Part shown: positions 32,977-44,983 of the stretch, one piece after another
Layout: each line of letters begins with the position of its first letter
Numbering within the stretch: the stretch's first letter is position 1
DNA from: Caulobacter sp.
GTDB taxonomy: Bacteria > Pseudomonadota > Alphaproteobacteria > Caulobacterales > Caulobacteraceae
DNA length: 64,000 nucleotides
Assembly (NCBI GenBank): GCA_030678995.1
Contig: JAUXTQ010000049.1
Coordinates: 1 to 64,000, forward strand
Reading direction: 5' to 3'
Translations under genes and position numbers: made by a program
The notes under the pieces: model-generated
What the model was told of the DNA's origin: nothing
Databases searched by the model: none
The model's input: only the letters and a program-made list of their open reading frames with translations

Positions 32977-35535
32977 CTAGAAGCGCGTGCGCAGGCTCAG
33001 CTGGATCGTGCGCGGGGCGCCGACGCTGACGAACGCGCCGGACGCGCTCTTGGGAGTGATAGCCGCACCGGGATTGACGTCCGCGATGACCTTGGCGTTG
33101 TTCCCCGAGCTGATGTTGCCGAAATACTCTTCGTCGAAGATGTTCGTCACGTTCAGCTGGATTGAGGAGCCTTCGCCGAAGGGCAGCTGGTAGCGCATGT
33201 CCAGGTCGAACACGTTGTACCCCGGGGTTTCCTGGTCATTGACGTCGGTGGTGTAGCGGTTGCCGACGTGCTTGCCCTGGAAGCCGACCGTGAAGTCATC
33301 GGTCACGTGCCACTGGGCGCGGGCGGAGAACATCCACTCCGGCGTCTCGACCAGCTCCTTGCCCTTGGTGGGCAGGAAGGTCGGGGTGGCCGAAAGCTGG
33401 AGGTCGTCCTGCAGTTCGCTGTTGGTGTAGCTGACCGAGGTGTAGAGGCTGAAGTCCGAGTTCGGCGTCCAGCCGGCCTGGGCGTCCAGACCCCAGAGCT
33501 TCACGTCGCCGACGTTGCGATCGACGCTGAATCCGAGGTCGGGGTCGAAGGCCGAGACGATGCGGTTCTGGAAGTTGTTCGACCAGAGGGCCGCCGAGAT
33601 GATCATTGACGGCGAGCGGAAGCGGTAGCCGAGGTCCCAGGCCTGACTGGTTTCCGGTTCCACGTCCGACAGCACGATCGGCGCGGTGGTCGACGTGGTG
33701 GCTACGCCGGCCGTGTAGAGGTTGTCGGTCCGCGGCGCCGAGAAGCCTTCGGCATAGCTGACGTAGACCGTCTGACCCGGCAGGAACTGGTAGGACACGC
33801 CGACGTTGGGCAGAATGGCGTCATATTCCACGTCGGCTTCGAACGGAACGATGTAGCGCGTACCCGTGCCGGCGGCGTTGAGCGTCACCAGGTTGGCGGC
33901 CGGCTGGACGCCCGCCGTGCCCGGATCGCCATCGACGTTGGCGAACGTCGGCGCACTGGTGCACAGCACCGAGAAGCCGTTGTTGGAGGTCAGGCAGTAC
34001 TGGTTCAGCTCACGCTTGAACGTCGGCGCCCGCACACCAATGGTGACGAACAGGTTGTCGTCCATGAACCTGCCGCGCCAGTCGGCCGAAACCTGGCTGA
34101 GGATGGCGTAGGACAGACGATCGCGGCTGCGGAAGGCGTAGCCATCGGCGTTCAGCACCTTCTGGCCGTTGCCGTCCTTGCCGCCGAACACGTCAAGCGG
34201 ATCGCCGCTGGCCGAGATGTTGCCGTACTCGCCGGTCTGGCGGTGACGGCCGCGATCAAAGGTGAAGGCGATACGGAAGGTGTTGTTGTCGTTCGGTTCC
34301 CAGATCAGCGAGCTGGCCGCCGTGTAGCGGCGGGTGTTGGTGTTGCTCGGCGAATGGAAGCGCACGAAGGTGTCGCGGCAGTCACCGTCGCCGTTCAGGT
34401 CGAAGCCGATGCCGCCGCCGGCGCAGGCCACGCCGCCGGTCGTGCCGGTGACGACGGTGTTGGCGCCGACCGCGGAGGCCACTTCGCTGAGGGTCGTGCT
34501 GCCGCCGCCGTTGGCCAGGACGTACTGAAACGCCGAGTCGAAGGTCAGGGTCAGCGTGTCCGTCAGGGTGAACTTCGCCTGCTGACGGATGTTGCCGGTG
34601 TTCGACGGATTGATCCGCAGACCGTAGTAGTTGGAGTTGTCCGACGGATCGGCGTCAACGTCGCCGGTCGCGGCCGGGGTCGAAACGATCGGCAGGTAGG
34701 TCGGGTTGTTGTCGTAGTCGATGCCGTTCAGGTTGAACGTGGCGATCGACGCCGTGCGATAGAAGTTGTTGCGGTTCTCGTTGTAGTGGATGGCCAGCGA
34801 GAAGAAGTCGCCGTTGTCGCCGAGCGGCAGGTAGACCTTGCCGTTGATCTGCCACTTCTCCAGCTCGCCCGGACCCTTGAACTTGTCGTAGGTCTGGAAG
34901 GAGCCGCTCAGGTAGGCCGTGGCGCCCCAGGGGCCGATCTCGCCAGTGTCGACCAGGCCGAAGATGCGGCGATAGTTGAAGCTGCCGAGGGCGCCGTTGA
35001 GCATCAGGCCCATGTCGCTGTCGGGCTTGCGGCTGGTGTAGTTGATCGTGCCGCCGGTGGCCGAGGCCGTCGGGCTGTCCACGTCGGTGGTGCCCATGTT
35101 GACGCTGGCTTTGGAGATCAGCTCCGGGTCGAGCTGCTGGTTGGTGTAGATGGCGTAGTTGCCGGTGTCGTTCAGCGGAATGCCGTCAAACGTGAGCGAG
35201 ATGCGCGGGCCGTCGAAGCCCCGGATGCGCAGGTTGCCGCCCGACGAACCGTACGGGTCGTTGTTGGTGAAGTTCAGGCCCGGCGTCAGGTTCAGCGTCT
35301 GGATGATCGTCTGGCCGGTCTGCTGGGTGGAGATGAACTCCTGGTCGATCGAGGCCTTGGCCTTGGGCGCCGTCTCGGCGCTGATCACGCCGTCGATGGT
35401 CGGCTGGCCGGTGGCGACGACGACGACGTCTTCGACCTCGGTGGTGCCGGTGGATTGCGCGTAGGCGCCCGAGGCGAACAGCAGGCTGCTCACGAGCGCG
35501 GTCGTCGCCACAAAGGCGAGCTTATTGTTGGTCAT
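32977..35535 (-). CDS. TonB-dependent outer-membrane receptor
   Basis: Energy-coupled outer-membrane transporter of 852 residues. It has a signal peptide (MTNNKLAFVATTALVSSLLFASGAYA), a TonB-box-like EVEDVVVVATGQ, a plug domain (about residues 45-160: LNLTPGLNFTNNDPYGSSGGNLRIRGFDG) and a 22-strand-type barrel ending TIQLSLRTRF with the usual terminal Phe. The ATG at 35535 is chosen for its signal peptide and GAGGGG site. Substrate is unknown; no neighbouring catabolic or siderophore genes are linked. A dyad at 35738 may control it or the divergent glycosyltransferase. Confidence 0.92.
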   Translation of the reverse strand: MTNNKLAFVATTALVSSLLFASGAYAQSTGTTEVEDVVVVATGQPTIDGVISAETAPKAKASIDQEFISTQQTGQTIIQTLNLTPGLNFTNNDPYGSSGGNLRIRGFDGPRISLTFDGIPLNDTGNYAIYTNQQLDPELISKASVNMGTTDVDSPTASATGGTINYTSRKPDSDMGLMLNGALGSFNYRRIFGLVDTGEIGPWGATAYLSGSFQTYDKFKGPGELEKWQINGKVYLPLGDNGDFFSLAIHYNENRNNFYRTASIATFNLNGIDYDNNPTYLPIVSTPAATGDVDADPSDNSNYYGLRINPSNTGNIRQQAKFTLTDTLTLTFDSAFQYVLANGGGSTTLSEVASAVGANTVVTGTTGGVACAGGGIGFDLNGDGDCRDTFVRFHSPSNTNTRRYTAASSLIWEPNDNNTFRIAFTFDRGRHRQTGEYGNISASGDPLDVFGGKDGNGQKVLNADGYAFRSRDRLSYAILSQVSADWRGRFMDDNLFVTIGVRAPTFKRELNQYCLTSNNGFSVLCTSAPTFANVDGDPGTAGVQPAANLVTLNAAGTGTRYIVPFEADVEYDAILPNVGVSYQFLPGQTVYVSYAEGFSAPRTDNLYTAGVATTSTTAPIVLSDVEPETSQAWDLGYRFRSPSMIISAALWSNNFQNRIVSAFDPDLGFSVDRNVGDVKLWGLDAQAGWTPNSDFSLYTSVSYTNSELQDDLQLSATPTFLPTKGKELVETPEWMFSARAQWHVTDDFTVGFQGKHVGNRYTTDVNDQETPGYNVFDLDMRYQLPFGEGSSIQLNVTNIFDEEYFGNISSGNNAKVIADVNPGAAITPKSASGAFVSVGAPRTIQLSLRTRF

Positions 35536-35737
35536 AACTTGAGTATCCCCTCTCATCCCGACGCCGGTTTGTAACCTGGAAAAGACCGGTCCGGACATCG
35601 GTCACACGAAATAGCGCGCCAATGCGAAGCTACGGTGACGATGCCCAAGCGAGTCCTGAACGCCTGATTTCGCAGTCTAAAGCGCGGCGCCGGTGACGCA
35701 AGGCGACGTTAACGTTTGTGGCTCTTTTGGGTCGGTT

Positions 35738-35755
35738 TGTCGCAAGATTGCGACA
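35738..35755. promoter_or_regulatory. Dyad in the divergent gap between TonB receptor and GT39 genes
   Basis: TGTCGCA-AGAT-TGCGACA, 7-bp perfect arms with a 4-base centre, about 200 bases from the receptor start and 60 bases from the glycosyltransferase start. It looks like a repressor or activator site. The regulator is unknown. The rest of this 279-base gap shows no gene. Confidence 0.5.
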
Positions 35756-35814
35756 CCTTTGGGCATGGTCAGCCTTTACAGGTCCCTCGGCGCGCGCGAG
35801 CGTCCCCCTCGTCC

Positions 35815-37398
35815 ATGACCGCCGAAACGCCCGCCTCCGCCACCCCAGCCGCCTCCGCCGAGGCCCTGCGCCCGTGGCGCATCGCGGCCGCACTCGTCCT
35901 TGTGCTGACGGTCCTGCGGCTGGGCGCGCTGTTCGCCACCTCGCTGGATCTCAATCCGGAAGAAGCCCAGTACTGGCTTTGGTCGCGGGCCCTCGACTTC
36001 GGATATTTCTCCAAGCCGCCGATGATCGCCTGGAGCATCTGGCTGACCACCGCCCTCGGCGGCGACGGCGAGCCCTGGGTGCGCCTCTCGGCCCCCCTGT
36101 TCCACGCCGTCGCGGGCCTGGCGCTGTTCGCCGCGGGCCGCCGGCTCTACGACGACTGGACCGGCGTGGCGGCGGCGGCGATCTACATGCTGATGCCGGG
36201 CGTGGCGCTGTCGTCGTTCATCCTGGCCACCGACGCCCCCCTGCTCTGCTTCCTGGCGCTGGCGCTGCTGGCCTATGTCGAGGTGCAACAGGGCGGGCGG
36301 CGCCTGCTGCACGCGGCGGGCCTCGGCGCGGCCCTGGGCCTGGCCATGCTGTCCAAGTACGCGGCGGTCTACGCCCTGGTCGCCATCGGCCTGCACCTGG
36401 CCCTGTCGAAGGACGCCCGCAGGGTCTGGGACCTGAAGACCGCCGCCCTGGCGATGGTGACCTTCCTGGCCGTCATGGCCCCGAACCTGATCTGGAACGC
36501 CAACCACGACTTCGCCACGGTCGGCCACACGGCCGCCAACGCCAACCTCGGCGGCCGGCTGTTCAATCCCGGGGAGATGCTCAGCTTCCTCGGCGGGCAG
36601 TTCGGCGTCTTCGGACCGGTCCCGTTCGGCGTGCTGGTCGGCGGGGCGGCGGTGCTGGCCTGGCGCAGGCGGCTGCTGGCCCAGGACGCGATGCTGCTGT
36701 GCTTCGCCCTGCCGCCGCTGGTGGTGGTCAGCCTCGGCGCCCTGCTATCCCGCGCCAACGACAACTGGGCGGCCAGCGCCTATGTCGCAGGGACCGTGCT
36801 GGCGGCGGCCCTGCTGGTGCGCTGGCGGGCGAGATGGTGGATCGCCGGCGGGCTGGGCCTGCAGGCCGTCATGGCGGCGCTGATGCTGATGATCGCCGCC
36901 AACCCCTCTCTCGCCGACGCCATCGGCCAGTCCAACGCCGTCAAGCGCGCCCGCGGCTGGGAGCAGATGGCCGAGCAGGTGGTCGATCGGGCCCGCCTCG
37001 AACAGCTCAACGGCGGCCTGTCGGCCATCGCCGTGGACGACCGCTTCCTGTTCAACGCCCTCGCCTACTACGGCCGCGACTATCTGGCCGAGCCGGGCGC
37101 GCCGCCCCTGCGGATCTGGCTGCGCAAGAGCCACGCCGGCAACCAGGCCGAGACCACCGCGCCGCTGACCCCCGCGTTGGGCCGCCGGGTGCTGGTGGTC
37201 AGCCTTTCGGGCCTGCAGGCCGACCGCATCGCGGCCGACTTCGCCGCGTCACAGCGGGTCGGCATCCTGCGCCAGATGCTCAGCCTGAAATGCGCCGTCC
37301 GCTATCGCGATAACCAGAAGAAACTCGAACACCGCTGCCTGCGGCGCGAGACCTTGATCCTGGGCGAGGGCTTCGCGCCGGTAAAGGACAGGGACTGA
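35815..37398 (+). CDS. GT39-family (ArnT/PMT-like) membrane glycosyltransferase
   Basis: Polytopic inner-membrane glycosyltransferase of 527 residues that should use a lipid-linked sugar donor. The N-terminal catalytic loop is recognisable: SLDLNPEEAQYWLWSRALDFGYFSKPPMIAW, with acidic residues as in ArnT/PMT_2 enzymes. About 11 helices follow to residue ~390, then a soluble periplasmic C-terminal domain (AVDDRFLFNALAYYGRDYL). The ATG at 35815 gives a short cytoplasmic lead before helix 1. The target could be lipid A, another glycan or protein; context gives no hint. Confidence 0.87.
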   Translation: MTAETPASATPAASAEALRPWRIAAALVLVLTVLRLGALFATSLDLNPEEAQYWLWSRALDFGYFSKPPMIAWSIWLTTALGGDGEPWVRLSAPLFHAVAGLALFAAGRRLYDDWTGVAAAAIYMLMPGVALSSFILATDAPLLCFLALALLAYVEVQQGGRRLLHAAGLGAALGLAMLSKYAAVYALVAIGLHLALSKDARRVWDLKTAALAMVTFLAVMAPNLIWNANHDFATVGHTAANANLGGRLFNPGEMLSFLGGQFGVFGPVPFGVLVGGAAVLAWRRRLLAQDAMLLCFALPPLVVVSLGALLSRANDNWAASAYVAGTVLAAALLVRWRARWWIAGGLGLQAVMAALMLMIAANPSLADAIGQSNAVKRARGWEQMAEQVVDRARLEQLNGGLSAIAVDDRFLFNALAYYGRDYLAEPGAPPLRIWLRKSHAGNQAETTAPLTPALGRRVLVVSLSGLQADRIAADFAASQRVGILRQMLSLKCAVRYRDNQKKLEHRCLRRETLILGEGFAPVKDRD

Positions 37399-37402
37399 CT
37401 CA

Positions 37403-37428
37403 GGGACAGACACCCAGGTGTCTGTCCC
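37403..37428. repeat. GGGACA-family palindrome (12-bp stem)
   Basis: GGGACAGACACC and its exact reverse complement with a 2-base spacer, in the 36-base gap between the convergent stops of the GT39 gene (37398) and scoB (37435). The arms are identical to those of the element at 11287. Confidence 0.8.
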
Positions 37429-37434
37429 GGCTGG

Positions 37435-38076
37435 TTAGACCGCGACCTCGAAGGACGCTTCCGTCTTCGCCTTGACCTCGTCCACGGTCACGCCCGGCGC
37501 CAGTTCGATCAGGCGCACCGGCGTCTTGCCGCGGTTGATCTCGAACACGCCCAGCTCGGTTATGAGCAGATCAACGACCCCCGCGCCGGTGATCGGCAGG
37601 TTGCAGCGCTTGAGCAGCTTGGGCGCGCCGGTCTTTTCGCAGTGGTCCATGACCACCACCACGCGCTTGACCCCGGCGACCAGATCCATGGCCCCGCCCA
37701 TGCCCTTGACCATCTTTCCGGGCACCATCCAGTTGGCCAGGTCGCCATTCTCGGCCACCTGCATCCCGCCCAGGATCGACAGGGCGATATGGCCGCCGCG
37801 GATCATGGCGAAACTGTCGGCGCTCGAGAAATACGAGCTGGAGTCCAGCTCGGTGATGGTCTGTTTGCCCGCGTTGATCAGGTCGGCGTCCTCCTCCCCC
37901 TCATAGGGGAAGGGGCCCATGCCGAGCATGCCGTTCTCGCTCTGCAGCGTCACATGCATCCCCTCGGGGATGTAGTTGGCGACGAGGGTCGGAATGCCGA
38001 TGCCGAGGTTGACGTAGAAGCCGTCCCTCAGTTCGCCGGCCGCGCGGGCGGCCATATCTTCACGGTTCCAGGCCAT
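37435..38076 (-). CDS. scoB: 3-oxoacid CoA-transferase subunit B
   Basis: Beta subunit of succinyl-CoA:3-ketoacid CoA transferase (acetoacetate activation), 213 residues. The catalytic Glu47 lies in LQSENGMLGMGP, and GLIDAG-like DADLINAGKQTITELDSSSYF is present. It overlaps the A-subunit stop by one base (TGATG). Together with scoA it moves CoA from succinyl-CoA to acetoacetate or a related 3-oxoacid. Confidence 0.93.
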   Translation of the reverse strand: MAWNREDMAARAAGELRDGFYVNLGIGIPTLVANYIPEGMHVTLQSENGMLGMGPFPYEGEEDADLINAGKQTITELDSSSYFSSADSFAMIRGGHIALSILGGMQVAENGDLANWMVPGKMVKGMGGAMDLVAGVKRVVVVMDHCEKTGAPKLLKRCNLPITGAGVVDLLITELGVFEINRGKTPVRLIELAPGVTVDEVKAKTEASFEVAV

Positions 38077-38795
38077 CAGGCGACCACCTTTTCTTCGCGG
38101 GGACGGGTGGTGACGCGTTCGATGCGCTTTTCGAACACCGCGCCCTTGAACAGGCGGTCGATGAAGATGCCCGGGGTGTGGATGTTGTCCTTGTCCATCT
38201 CGCCGATGGCGACCAGCTGTTCGACCTCGACGACGGTGGCCTTGCCGGCCGTGGCCATCATCGGATTGAAGTTTCGCGCGGTCTTGCGGTAGGCGAGGTT
38301 GCCCTCGGCGTCGGCCTTCCAGGCCTTGACGATCGACAGGTCGGCGATCAGGCCGCGCTCCATCACATAGAGCTCGCCGTCAAACTCGCGGACTTCCTTG
38401 CCCTCGGCCACCAGGGTGCCGACGCCCGTCCTGGTGAAAAAGGCCGGGATGCCCGCCCCGCCGGCCCGGATACGCTCGGCCAGGGTGCCCTGCGGATTGA
38501 ACTCCAGTTCCAGCTCGCCGGAGAGGTAAAGCTGTTCGAACAGCTTGTTCTCCCCCACATAGGAGCTGACCATCTTCTTGATCTGGCGGTTCTCGAGCAG
38601 GATGCCCAGACCAAACCCGTCGATGCCGCAATTGTTGGAGATGACCGTGAGGTCCTTGACCCCGTGCTCGCGGATGGCCGCGATCAGGTTCTCCGGGATG
38701 CCACAGAGGCCGAAGCCTCCGGCCATGATCGTCATGCCGTCGAAGAGCAGCCCGTCGAGGGCCGCCGCGGCGTTTCCGCGAACCTTGTCCGCCAT
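38076..38795 (-). CDS. scoA: 3-oxoacid CoA-transferase subunit A
   Basis: Alpha subunit, 239 residues, with [18 protein letters not shown] and [15 protein letters not shown], the CoA-transferase A family signatures, and [23 protein letters not shown]. It is the first gene of the scoAB pair. A 95-base gap separates it from the divergent KefF-like gene. It serves ketone-body, polyhydroxybutyrate or branched-chain catabolism. Confidence 0.93.
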   Translation of the reverse strand: MADKVRGNAAAALDGLLFDGMTIMAGGFGLCGIPENLIAAIREHGVKDLTVISNNCGIDGFGLGILLENRQIKKMVSSYVGENKLFEQLYLSGELELEFNPQGTLAERIRAGGAGIPAFFTRTGVGTLVAEGKEVREFDGELYVMERGLIADLSIVKAWKADAEGNLAYRKTARNFNPMMATAGKATVVEVEQLVAIGEMDKDNIHTPGIFIDRLFKGAVFEKRIERVTTRPREEKVVA

Positions 38796-38890
38796 GTCTG
38801 CTCCGCTCGAAAAGGTCGGCTCGTCTCGCTCGAAACGGCGAGAAATTCAACCCTTGATGAATAAAATGAGAAGCTGTGACGAAGGCTATC

Positions 38891-39460
38891 ATGGAGGCTG
38901 AACGGCGCGATACCTCGGTCCTGCTGGTCTTCGCCCATCCGGCGCTGGAGCGCTCGCGCGCCAACGCGGTGCTGGCCGACGCGGCGCGGAAGGCGGTCGG
39001 CGTGACCTTCCACGATCTCTACGAGGTCTATCCGGACTTCGTCATCGACGTGGAGGCCGAGCAGGCGTTGCTGCTGGCCCATCAGGTCATCGCCCTGCAA
39101 TTTCCCTTCTACTGGTACTCGACCCCGGCCCTGCTGAAGGAGTGGCTGGACCTCGTCTGGCTGCACGGCTTCGCCTACGGCAAGGGTGGCGACAGGTTGA
39201 AGGGCAAGCAACTGTTCGTGGCCTGCACCACCGGCGGCCCGGCGCAGGCCTATCACCAGCGCGGGGCCAACCGGTTCACCATGGAGGAGTTCCTCCGCCC
39301 CCTTGAGCAGACCGCCGCCCTCTGCGGCATGACCTGGGAGAACCCCTACGTGGTCCACGGCGCGCGGCTGAAGGACGACGACCACATCCGCCGCGAGGCC
39401 GAGGGCTACCGCGCCCGGCTCGAAGGCCTGGCCGCCGCGGCGCGGGAGACCGCCCGATGA
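38891..39460 (+). CDS. NAD(P)H oxidoreductase, KefF/KefG-like ancillary flavoprotein
   Basis: Flavodoxin-like quinone oxidoreductase of 189 residues. It has LLVFAHPALERSRAN, IALQFPFYWYSTPALLKEWLDLVWLHGFAYG and a VACTTGGPAQAY loop, all typical of KefF/KefG/MdaB proteins. It overlaps the KefC gene by four bases (ATGA), so it is the dedicated partner that activates the channel. ATG 38891 (GAAGG site) is preferred; a GTG at 38876 is possible. Confidence 0.88.
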   Translation: MEAERRDTSVLLVFAHPALERSRANAVLADAARKAVGVTFHDLYEVYPDFVIDVEAEQALLLAHQVIALQFPFYWYSTPALLKEWLDLVWLHGFAYGKGGDRLKGKQLFVACTTGGPAQAYHQRGANRFTMEEFLRPLEQTAALCGMTWENPYVVHGARLKDDDHIRREAEGYRARLEGLAAAARETAR

Positions 39461-41361
39461 GCGGCGATGTCCTTATCCAGGCCCTGGTCTATCTCGCCGC
39501 CGGGGTGGTCACCGTGGCGGCGGCCAAGAAGCTCGGCCTAGGCTCGGTGCTCGGCTACCTGATCGCCGGCGCCATCATCGGCCCCTTCGCCCTGAACCTG
39601 GTGGGCGACCCCGAGGACGTGATGAAATTCGCCGAGTTCGGCGTGGTCATCCTGCTGTTCCTCATCGGCCTGGAAGTGCGGCCGGCCCTGCTGTGGTCGA
39701 TGCGCAAGACCATATTCGGCCTGGGCGGGGCCCAGGTCGTGGCCACGGCCCTGGCCATCGCCGGGGCCGGCATGCTGTTTGGCCTGCCCTGGCCCACGGC
39801 GCTGGCGGCCGGGCTGGTGCTGGCCATGTCTTCCACCGCCATCGTGCTGCAGACCCTCGACGAGAAGGGCCTGCGCCAGGGGCCGGTCGGCCGGGCCGCC
39901 TTCGGGGTGCTGCTGCTGCAGGACCTGTCGATCATTCCGCTGTTCGCCCTGCTGCCGCTGTTGGCCACCGGGCCGGTTCAGTTGATCGCCGACACGGCGG
40001 CGTCCACCAGCCTGGTGGCCGACCTGCCCGCCTGGCTGCAGGCCCTGGCCGTGCTGGCCGCGGTGGGCGCCGTGGTCGGCGGCGGCCGGTTCGTGGTGCG
40101 GCCGGTGTTCCGCTTCATCGCCCAGTCCCGCCTGCGGGAGATCTTCACCGCCTCGGCCCTGCTGATCGTCGTCGGCGTCGCCTCGCTGATGCAGGTGGTC
40201 GGCCTGTCGCCGGCCCTGGGCGCCTTCCTGGCCGGGGTTGTGCTGGCCGAGAGTGAGTTCCGTCGCGAGCTGGAAACCGACATCGAACCGTTCCGCGGCC
40301 TGCTGCTGGGTCTGTTCTTCATCACCGTCGGGGCGACCATCGACTTCGCCCTGATCCTGCGCGAGCCCCTGCTGCTGATCGGCCTGGTGCTGGGGCTGAT
40401 GGCGCTGAAGTTCGTCGTCCTGTTCGCCCTAGCCCGGGTCGGCGGGGCTTCCAACCGGCTGGCGGCGACCGTGGCGGTGGCCCTGGCCCAGGGCGGCGAG
40501 TTCGCCTTCGTGCTGCTGACCTTCACCGTCGGCGCCGGGGTGATCAGCCAGCCGCTGGCCGACCTGCTGACCGCGGTGGTGGCCGTCTCGATGGCCATGA
40601 CCCCCCTGACGGTGATCGTCTACGAGAAGATCCTGATGCGGCTGGACCGCAAGACCCCGACCGAGGCCATCGCCGACCCGACCTTCGAGGCGGAGGACGC
40701 CGAGCCCGAGATCATCATCGCCGGCTTTGGACGGTTCGGCCAGGTGACCGGGCGCCTGCTGACGGCCAACGGCTTCAAATCGACCGTGCTGGACGCCGAC
40801 ATCGAGATGATCGACCTGCTGCGCCGGTTCGGGCGGCGGGTGCACTACGGCGACGCCACCCGGCTGGACCTGCTGCGACAGGCGGGCGCCGAGCGAGCGC
40901 GGATGCTGATCGTGGCCATCGACGACCAGGAGAAGGCCGCCGAACTGGTCGAGCGGGCCCGGGAAGCCTTCCCCAACCTGACCATCATCGCCCGGGCCTA
41001 TGACCGTCGGCATGCCTATGACCTGCTGGCCAACGGCGCCGATGCGGTGGAGCGAGAGACCTTCGAGGGGGCCCTGGCCCTGGGGGTCACCGCGCTCAAG
41101 TCGCTGGGCTTCCGCGCCCACCGGGCCCTGCGCGCCGCCGACTATTTCCGCCGCCACGACAAGCGCCAGTTCGAAGAACTGCGGCCCATGTGGGGTCAGA
41201 CCGAGGCCTATATGCTGGCCTCCCGCGACGCCGCCAACACCATGGACCGGCTGCTGGCCGCGGACCTGGCGAAAATGAAGCCCGGCGCCGCCGACGGCTG
41301 GGACACCAGCGGCCGCGACGAGGACCAGCGCGAGGATGCGCAACGCGAGGACTTCGCCTGA
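39457..41361 (+). CDS. Glutathione-regulated K+ efflux antiporter KefC/KefB-like
   Basis: CPA2 antiporter of 634 residues with about 12 helices (VLGYLIAGAIIGPF; VVILLFLIGLEVRPALLW; AMSSTAIVLQTLDEKG; GAFLAGVVLAESEFRRELE) and a C-terminal RCK domain (IIAGFGRFGQVTG; YGDATRLDLLRQAG; IIARAYDRRHAYDL). Kef systems are held closed by glutathione and opened by glutathione adducts, acidifying the cytoplasm against electrophiles (established in E. coli). The overlapping flavoprotein gene gives a complete two-part system, unlike the solo paralogue at 4805. The C-terminus ends in an acidic tail. Confidence 0.92.
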   Translation: MSGDVLIQALVYLAAGVVTVAAAKKLGLGSVLGYLIAGAIIGPFALNLVGDPEDVMKFAEFGVVILLFLIGLEVRPALLWSMRKTIFGLGGAQVVATALAIAGAGMLFGLPWPTALAAGLVLAMSSTAIVLQTLDEKGLRQGPVGRAAFGVLLLQDLSIIPLFALLPLLATGPVQLIADTAASTSLVADLPAWLQALAVLAAVGAVVGGGRFVVRPVFRFIAQSRLREIFTASALLIVVGVASLMQVVGLSPALGAFLAGVVLAESEFRRELETDIEPFRGLLLGLFFITVGATIDFALILREPLLLIGLVLGLMALKFVVLFALARVGGASNRLAATVAVALAQGGEFAFVLLTFTVGAGVISQPLADLLTAVVAVSMAMTPLTVIVYEKILMRLDRKTPTEAIADPTFEAEDAEPEIIIAGFGRFGQVTGRLLTANGFKSTVLDADIEMIDLLRRFGRRVHYGDATRLDLLRQAGAERARMLIVAIDDQEKAAELVERAREAFPNLTIIARAYDRRHAYDLLANGADAVERETFEGALALGVTALKSLGFRAHRALRAADYFRRHDKRQFEELRPMWGQTEAYMLASRDAANTMDRLLAADLAKMKPGAADGWDTSGRDEDQREDAQREDFA

Positions 41362-41439
41362 TCTGAGTCAATGCCGCGTCGTCAGACAGCCGTCAGGGGT
41401 GTATGGAACCAGCCCCATAAGCTTCAGCGGAGATCGTCC

Positions 41440-42375
41440 GTGCCCCAGTCCGCCATCGCACCAGTGTCTTTCAAGGGCTACGACACCGACTTCGACGGCT
41501 TCTCACGCGCGCTGGGCGACAGTTTCCGCCGCTACGGCTTCGCCGTGATCAGCGACTATGACCTGGAACAGTCCAAGATCGACGAGGCCATCGACGCGGC
41601 CAAGCGGTTCTTCGCCCTGCCCGAGGCGCTGAAAAAGCAGTACGTCACCGGTCAGGGCGGCCAGCGGGGCTACATCCCCTTCGGCATCGAGACCGCCAAG
41701 GGCGCCACGCACCACGACCTGAAGGAATTCTGGCACATGGGCCGCGACCTGCCGCCCGGCCACCGCTACGAGGCCTCGATGCCGGCCAACGTCTGGCCCG
41801 CCGAGACGCCGGACTTCCACGAAAAGGTCGCCTGGCTCTACAACGCCCTCGATTCCATGGGCGTGAAGGTGCTGCAGGCCATCGCCAGCTACCTGGGCCT
41901 GCCCCGCCTGCAGTTCGACGCCGCCGTGCGCGAGGGCAACAGCATCCTGCGCCTGCTGCACTATCCGCCGATCCCGGCCGACGCGACCGGCGTGCGGGCT
42001 GGCGCCCACGGCGACATCAACGCCATCACCCTGCTGCTCGGCGCCGAGGAAGGCGGGCTGCAGGTCAAGGACCGCGACGGCAAGTGGCTGCCGATCAACC
42101 CGCCGCCGGGCTGCCTGGTGATCAACATCGGGGACATGCTGGAGCGGGCGACCAACAACGTCCTGCCCTCGACCATCCACCAGGTGGTCAATCCGCCGCC
42201 GGAGCGCCGCAGCGTGCCGCGCTATTCCACGCCCTTCTTCCTGCACTTCGCGCCGGACTACGAGATCCGGACCCTACCCGGCTGCGCGACGCCGGAGAAT
42301 CCCGACCGCTACCCGCAGCCAATCACAGCGGACGCCTTCCTGATGCAGCGTCTCAAAGAGATAAAGCTGCTCTGA
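41440..42375 (+). CDS. 2-oxoglutarate/Fe(II)-dependent oxygenase, isopenicillin N synthase-like
   Basis: Non-haem iron oxygenase of 311 residues. Iron ligands His190 and Asp192 (AHGDINAITLL) and His247 (STIHQVVNPP) and the cosubstrate-binding Arg261 with Ser (RYSTPFF) are all in place. It starts with an N-terminal DIOX_N domain (FSRALGDSFRRYGFAVI). The start is a GTG at 41440 with a GGAGA site; the frame extends upstream, but those codons lack family similarity. Substrate unknown. Confidence 0.88.
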   Translation: MPQSAIAPVSFKGYDTDFDGFSRALGDSFRRYGFAVISDYDLEQSKIDEAIDAAKRFFALPEALKKQYVTGQGGQRGYIPFGIETAKGATHHDLKEFWHMGRDLPPGHRYEASMPANVWPAETPDFHEKVAWLYNALDSMGVKVLQAIASYLGLPRLQFDAAVREGNSILRLLHYPPIPADATGVRAGAHGDINAITLLLGAEEGGLQVKDRDGKWLPINPPPGCLVINIGDMLERATNNVLPSTIHQVVNPPPERRSVPRYSTPFFLHFAPDYEIRTLPGCATPENPDRYPQPITADAFLMQRLKEIKLL

Positions 42376-42446
42376 ACGGGCCAGTGGTCACCCCGAATTA
42401 ACCCTACATGCGTCACCCTTGCGGTGGGCAATGGCAGGGGAATCCC

Positions 42447-44876
<2,430 letters not shown>

Positions 44877-44879
44877 CGG

Positions 44880-44972
44880 GGAAACAGGGGACAGCTTACT
44901 CATTTCCGGCGCGCGGTTTGCGAGCGAACCGGGGAAATGAGTAAGCTGTCCCCTGTTTCCTCCCTGTTTCCT
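44880..44972. repeat. GGGACA-family REPIN-like palindrome with tandem end duplication
   Basis: Perfect 28-bp arms (44880-44907 and 44933-44960) with a 25-base loop. The core GGGGACAGCTTACTCAT is shared with the element at 30253, but the outer extension is GGAAACA instead of TAATCA. The right end carries a perfect 11-bp tandem duplication, CCCTGTTTCCT twice (44951-44972). It fills the gap between two convergent stops (44876 and 44984). Confidence 0.88.
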
Positions 44973-44983
44973 CCTGCCGGAAC

